This document shows positions 15,971-19,398 of a DNA stretch of 19,398 nucleotides, in pieces. The notes under the pieces are model-generated. The model was not told the origin of the DNA. It saw nothing but the letters and a program-made list of their open reading frames with translations, and did not search any database. A program made the position numbers and the translations under genes. The stretch is from Commensalibacter sp963921845 (GTDB taxonomy: Bacteria > Pseudomonadota > Alphaproteobacteria > Acetobacterales > Acetobacteraceae): NCBI RefSeq assembly GCF_963921845.1, contig NZ_CAWUGZ010000136.1, forward strand, positions 1-19,398, in the 5' to 3' direction. Positions within the stretch are counted from its first letter, which is position 1; every line of letters begins with the position of its first letter.

Positions 15971-17101
15971 ATGATTGAAATATGGGTCTTTACTTCTCCA
16001 GGTTGCGCACAAATTGCCGTAATAGACATTCAAACAGCCTGCCTCATAGATTATACACAATGGTATCCTGGATCACCGGATTTATTAGGTAATCTTTATA
16101 ACGGTAGAGTGCTAAAAAAACTAACGGCCATTGGTGGATCTTTTATTGATATTCACCATGATTTAGCAGGATTTCTACCAGACAACGCTGGTGGAAAATT
16201 ACTACAAGAGGGCGATTATGCGCGCGTAAAAGTTACCCGAAGTGCCCAAGCAGGCAAAGGCGTTCGACTAATCCATCAAAACGTTGATGGTTACAATGAA
16301 TACGAAACTCAAAAAACCGTATGTTTGTTAAAAAAAGGAATATCCCCTTTTGAAGAAATTGCCAATCGCTACGCACACGCAAGTATTTACTTGAAAGAAT
16401 TGTCTTTACTTAAAATCATTCCATCTTATCTTCATTCAAGGATATGTTTAAAAAACATTTCATCCATTGATCCTATATTAGAGCAAATCGAAACGCTTTC
16501 ATCCAATATTATACATTTACCTTTAGGCATGAAAGCAAGTATTATAAACACCCCAGCATTAGTTGCTATAGATATTGATAGTGCAGATCAAAGTAAAGAA
16601 AAAGAAAATAAAGCCACAGCACAAGTGCGTAATAATCGTACAATTTTGCCTGTGCTCTTACGTCAGTTAATTCTTAGAAATATTTCTGGTGCAATTTTAA
16701 TTGATTTGGCGGGAATTCCATCCAAAAAACGTAAATTACTTCAAAATGATTTTATTGAGCTTTTAAAATTGGATCCTCTTCGTCCTAAATTTGCTGGTTT
16801 TAGCCATTTAGGCTTTGCAGAAATAACCCGTCCCAGATTACGTCCATCTTTAGATGAACTTGCTCACAGCCCTCATGGACTAGCCATTAAAATTTTGAAT
16901 GCTTTAGAAAAAAAAATTAACGACAATCCATCAAGATATCACTGGTCGCCAGGAACTTTATGTCTAAGTTTAAAATTATACAATGCTTTAATAAAAGACA
17001 CATGGGCGATCACGCATTTTGAACAAAGAAATTCTTTAAAATTATCTCTATCTACCGATCCCTCTTTTTCTTTGGAACAATGGAGCTATCATCATGGTTA
17101 A
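15971..17101 (+). CDS. Short RNase E/G-family ribonuclease
   Basis: This is a 376-residue member of the RNase E/G family, endonucleases that cut single-stranded AU-rich RNA. An S1-like region spans about 35-105, including FIDIHHDLAGFLPDNAGG and ARVKVTRSAQAGKGVRL. The catalytic part has LVAIDIDSAD (D201 and D203), RQLILRNISGAILIDLAG (Asp245) and LGFAEITRPRLRPSL. In E. coli RNase E the matching site is DxN plus a second Asp; here the Asn position is Asp. The CPxC zinc-link motif and the arginine-rich scaffold of full RNase E are absent, and the remaining C-terminus is short. The frame opens further upstream at a TTG at 15926 inside maf, but the ATG at 15971, one base after the maf stop, is the likelier start. 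It overlaps yacG by 8 bases. It could be annotated rng, but the degenerate site leaves activity uncertain. Confidence 0.85.
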   Translation: MIEIWVFTSPGCAQIAVIDIQTACLIDYTQWYPGSPDLLGNLYNGRVLKKLTAIGGSFIDIHHDLAGFLPDNAGGKLLQEGDYARVKVTRSAQAGKGVRLIHQNVDGYNEYETQKTVCLLKKGISPFEEIANRYAHASIYLKELSLLKIIPSYLHSRICLKNISSIDPILEQIETLSSNIIHLPLGMKASIINTPALVAIDIDSADQSKEKENKATAQVRNNRTILPVLLRQLILRNISGAILIDLAGIPSKKRKLLQNDFIELLKLDPLRPKFAGFSHLGFAEITRPRLRPSLDELAHSPHGLAIKILNALEKKINDNPSRYHWSPGTLCLSLKLYNALIKDTWAITHFEQRNSLKLSLSTDPSFSLEQWSYHHG

Positions 17102-17294
17102 AACAAAAGAAAATTGCCCACTATGCAAAAAACCAATGCAAAAACTTTATTCCCCCTTTTGTTCACAAAAATGCGCGGATATCGATTTAAACCACTGGTT
17201 GGGTGGCAATTATCGGATACCAAGTGAACCCAAAAATGAAGAAGAAATTAACGAATTACATAATTCTATTAAAGAAACACTTGATCAAAAGTAA
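17094..17294 (+). CDS. yacG: DNA gyrase inhibitor YacG
   Basis: YacG is a small zinc protein; the E. coli member binds GyrB and blocks DNA binding by gyrase. This 66-residue protein has the four zinc cysteines at 8, 11, 23 and 27 (NCPLCKKP and SPFCSQKCADID), followed by LNHWLGGNYRIP, the family hallmark. The acidic C-terminal tail (EPKNEEEINEL) is also usual. The ATG at 17094 lies 8 bases inside the end of the RNase gene, which implies translational coupling. The maf-RNase-yacG-tRNA-Phe order is shared with other alphaproteobacteria. A 62-base spacer separates it from the tRNA. Confidence 0.94.
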   Translation: MVKTKENCPLCKKPMQKLYSPFCSQKCADIDLNHWLGGNYRIPSEPKNEEEINELHNSIKETLDQK

Positions 17295-17356
17295 CTTGTA
17301 AGGTAAATGCTTTGTAAGCAAAGATTCTCTGATACCGAACAGTGAATTGTTATAGT

Positions 17357-17432
17357 GCCCAAGTAGCTCAGTCGGTAGAGCAAGCGACTGAAAATCGCTG
17401 TGTCGGTGGTTCGATTCCGCCCTTGGGCACCA
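17357..17432 (+). tRNA. tRNA-Phe (GAA)
   Basis: A 76-base cloverleaf folds by hand. The acceptor GCCCAAG pairs with CTTGGGC. The D arm is GCTC/GAGC, the anticodon arm is AGCGA/TCGCT around the loop CTGAAAA with anticodon GAA at 17390-17392, and the T arm is GGTGG/CCGCC around TTCGATT. The discriminator A at 17429 is followed by an encoded CCA. It stands downstream of yacG, as in other alphaproteobacteria, and is the last host-type feature before the phage genes. Its 3' end is intact. Confidence 0.97.
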
Positions 17433-17468
17433 CAAAATAAATAAAATCAACATGTTATACATTACTTC

Positions 17469-17487
17469 GGTGTAAAGTGGTGTAAAG
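17469..17487. repeat. Two 9-base direct repeats between tRNA-Phe and phage genes
   Basis: GGTGTAAAG occurs twice, separated by a single T, 37 bases after the tRNA. It lies in the 74-base spacer between tRNA-Phe and the end of the phage gene at 17507. Short direct repeats next to a tRNA can be integrase or excisionase arm sites, but here that is only suggested by position. Confidence 0.4.
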
Positions 17488-17506
17488 CCATCTCTACCCA
17501 AAGAAA

Positions 17507-18145
17507 TTAATTAAAGCCACGGGTTCGATCGGCGAGCAGGGAAAAGCCGTTGGCAGAAATGGCGAAATTCTCACCCATGACGTAGGCCATGGTATTGGCG
17601 GGTGCAGGAGTGGCGAGCGTTTCCGAGGTAGTGAGGTAAAAGTAGTTCTCTTGCTCGACGTTCCAGGGTTGGTTATCGTTCCAAATGGTGCGCAACATGC
17701 GGTTGATATAAGAAACATTACCATTTGAGGTTAAGGCAACGTAGCGCGTGCGCAGGAGCTTACGGATTTCGGTTAGAGGAATGACCTCTAACGTGCCGCC
17801 TCCTTCAAAGTTCCCTCCAATCAGGTTCTTAGTGCTATCCTCGTCGGCACTATCGACCACAATATACTTAAAGTTTTGCCGCTTTTGACCAAAGGCAAAC
17901 GCATAGTCTAAGCTATCCCCTAAAAAGAAAATATCGCTGGGAATACCCAAGATTAACACCCAGATAAAGCAGCCAAAGCGCGAGGCGGTGCGTAAATCAA
18001 ATACATCGCTTTCCCACTTCTCCCACGTGTTCCACACGTTTTTATCCAGCCAGGCTTGCTTTGCTTGGAGAAGGGCTTGTAAATGAGGAGCGTTGTTGTA
18101 TTGCCATTTCAACACTTGGCTCAGGGTCGTGTTATAGGGTTGCAT
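17507..18145 (-). CDS. Phage DUF2612-like tail/baseplate protein
   Basis: This 212-residue protein resembles the DUF2612 phage family, which typically follows the baseplate J-like gene in contractile-tailed phages. Supporting stretches are NNAPHLQALLQAKQAWLDKN, VFDLRTASRFGCFIWVLILG near residues 50-70 and the later NGNVSYINRMLRTIW. No signal or clear membrane span is seen; the hydrophobic FIWVLILG stretch is a family feature. Its ATG overlaps the TAA of the baseplate J gene by one base, and GAGGACAATACTTA supplies the ribosome-binding site. G+C is markedly higher than in the host genes. It is the last phage gene before the tRNA; no tail-fibre gene follows, although one would be expected here. 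The precise structural role is unknown to me. Confidence 0.72.
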   Translation of the reverse strand: MQPYNTTLSQVLKWQYNNAPHLQALLQAKQAWLDKNVWNTWEKWESDVFDLRTASRFGCFIWVLILGIPSDIFFLGDSLDYAFAFGQKRQNFKYIVVDSADEDSTKNLIGGNFEGGGTLEVIPLTEIRKLLRTRYVALTSNGNVSYINRMLRTIWNDNQPWNVEQENYFYLTTSETLATPAPANTMAYVMGENFAISANGFSLLADRTRGFN

Positions 18146-19398
18146 TAAGTATTGTCCTCGAGCGTTACCTCAATTAATCCATAAGCGGTCGTAGCAATTT
18201 CCCATGGTTTTAAAGCCCATAGGGTGACGTAATCCCCCGTCTGTTTAGCGTCAGCATCGGTGGTTAAATAAACTTCACAATTTTGAATCTGCAAACCCGA
18301 AAGTTGTGCAGCCACAGCACCGGCAATATCAAAGCCCGAGACCGCCCGCCCCAACGTAAAACCTTCATCGCTGGCCACGTTCCCCTGTGCCCATTTGACT
18401 ATCGCTTCTTTAATCGCTTCGGTGGAATACACGGCAGATCCTTGCTTAAGGGTCATTTTAATATAGGTGTAATACGCCACAGGTTTGACCCATTGAACGT
18501 TATACGACTGCCCCGAATACGAATCCTCCACCGCATAGCCCCCCTCCTTGCACGGGGTGCCATTATTGGTTCCCACATCATAGGGTCGACACGCATAAGC
18601 ATCAAACAACGCCTGAGCCACCTCATCGTCCTTATACGTCCCCGCCACACACACCCATATCCCATACGGCACGGTAAAGGCAATGCCTTCGACGGTGCCT
18701 GCCGCTCCCGTGACGTTTTCCACCACCTTTACCGAACGCACCCCCTGCAACGCCAACACGTTGTTCATGATTTTGCCGATGCAACTTAATGCTTGGCTGA
18801 ACAAACTCAGTTTGCGTTTCGTCCTTAATTGTTGATCGGTGTTGATTGTATCGCCTAAAATAATGGTCGTGCTGCTGTCCATGGTCACATTTGTTAGGCC
18901 CGCAACATTTTCAAGTAAGCTTAAGCTGTCGGTTATTGCAATCTCCACCACCCCTTGATTAAGGGCTCGAAGGGATCCTCTGGCCAGCCCATCGCTGCCC
19001 AACGTAACTTGCGATATTACTTCAAACAAATCGCCTTTACTGGATTGCACCCTAACCCCAGGGTTAAGGATTGTGTTGGCCTGCCCGTTAAACAAAACGT
19101 CGTCTATTTGCGTATAAGCATCCACCCCACGCTCTATTCCCAAAAATGCACAAATAGCGTCCAAATACACCCCATAAGCTATCTCCGGGTTAAGCAGGTT
19201 GGCACTCTGCGCTATAAACTTCATCACTGAGGTGCGTGCCACCGTCTCCGCTTGCATCAATGTGCCTTGTGGCGTTGAAGCGTCCAAAGACAAATTCTCC
19301 CCCAACGCACTGATAAACTCTTGTTGCACTTCCGTTAACAGGTCCGACGTGTCCGCCGTCATTACGCCCGTTTGGGCGTTTTGAAAATAGGTCGACAT
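18145..19398 (-). CDS. Baseplate J-like (gp47-type) phage protein
   Basis: The product resembles baseplate J/gp47 proteins, the wedge-to-sheath connectors of contractile phage tails and related particles. From the ATG whose last base is the window end it has 417 residues, a plausible full length, but the true start could lie beyond the edge. Family-like stretches are QGTLMQAETVARTSVMKFIA (44-63), the ANLLNPEIAYGVYLDAICAF block after it, the FNGQANTILNPGVRVQSSKG region with its beta-rich core, and a C-terminal GRAVSGFDIAGAVAAQLSG. The DUF2612-like gene follows with a one-base overlap, so the two are translated together. The G+C is high: one 60-base line (18541-18600) counted by hand gives 57%, against 32% for a line of the host RNase gene. 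This marks recent acquisition or a different mutational history. Confidence 0.8.
   Translation of the reverse strand: MSTYFQNAQTGVMTADTSDLLTEVQQEFISALGENLSLDASTPQGTLMQAETVARTSVMKFIAQSANLLNPEIAYGVYLDAICAFLGIERGVDAYTQIDDVLFNGQANTILNPGVRVQSSKGDLFEVISQVTLGSDGLARGSLRALNQGVVEIAITDSLSLLENVAGLTNVTMDSSTTIILGDTINTDQQLRTKRKLSLFSQALSCIGKIMNNVLALQGVRSVKVVENVTGAAGTVEGIAFTVPYGIWVCVAGTYKDDEVAQALFDAYACRPYDVGTNNGTPCKEGGYAVEDSYSGQSYNVQWVKPVAYYTYIKMTLKQGSAVYSTEAIKEAIVKWAQGNVASDEGFTLGRAVSGFDIAGAVAAQLSGLQIQNCEVYLTTDADAKQTGDYVTLWALKPWEIATTAYGLIEVTLEDNT

Noticed and set aside
17300..17330. Small hairpin CTTTG-TAAG-CAAAG between yacG and tRNA-Phe
   Set aside because: The stem is only 5 bases with no T-run after it, so a terminator call is not supported.
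18283..18789. Plus-strand frame of 168 codons inside the baseplate J gene
   Set aside because: It is antisense to a recognisable phage gene. Long antisense frames are expected in higher-G+C coding DNA, and the His/Arg-rich translation looks like a shadow.

Overview
The window looks like chromosome of a low-G+C alphaproteobacterium. Three things point there: the block dgt-argS-SPOR protein beside xth; the block murA-hisG-hisD-infA-maf-RNase E/G-yacG followed by tRNA-Phe; and protein sequences that fit alphaproteobacterial forms of these families. The AT-rich spacers and the two toxin-type sugar transferases suggest a host-associated lineage, perhaps Holosporales-like. That placement is inference; no rRNA or other decisive marker is present.

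Layout. (1) 1-539 is an AT-rich stretch with no gene I can support. (2) 540-4630, minus strand: an operon-like set, dgt, argS and a SPOR-domain membrane protein, with the last two joined stop-to-start. (3) 4832-5599, plus strand: exonuclease III (xth), divergent from dgt. (4) 5617-7933, minus strand: two tandem paralogous glycosyltransferases of the DXD sugar-binding type, each with an N-terminal helical region. (5) 8217-9775, plus strand: two secreted proteins of unknown function. Regions 4 and 5 form an accessory segment set between housekeeping genes. (6) 9839-17294, plus strand: glucokinase, a 46-residue basic ORF, dCTP deaminase, MurA, short-form HisG, HisD, IF-1, Maf, a short RNase E/G-family protein and YacG. 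(7) 17357-17432: tRNA-Phe(GAA) with encoded CCA. (8) 17507-19398, minus strand: two phage tail genes (baseplate J-like and a DUF2612-like protein) in DNA of clearly higher G+C, running toward the tRNA. This is the edge of a prophage or related element whose remainder lies beyond the window.

The core genes cover translation (argS, infA, tRNA-Phe), nucleotide pools (dgt, dcd, maf), cell wall and division (murA, SPOR protein), DNA repair and topology (xth, yacG), histidine synthesis (hisG, hisD), RNA processing and glucose phosphorylation. Three upstream-extended starts were moved inward: the first glycosyltransferase to 6762, hisD to 13759 and the RNase to 15971. The most interesting parts are the glycosyltransferase pair, the two secreted unknowns and the phage segment at tRNA-Phe.
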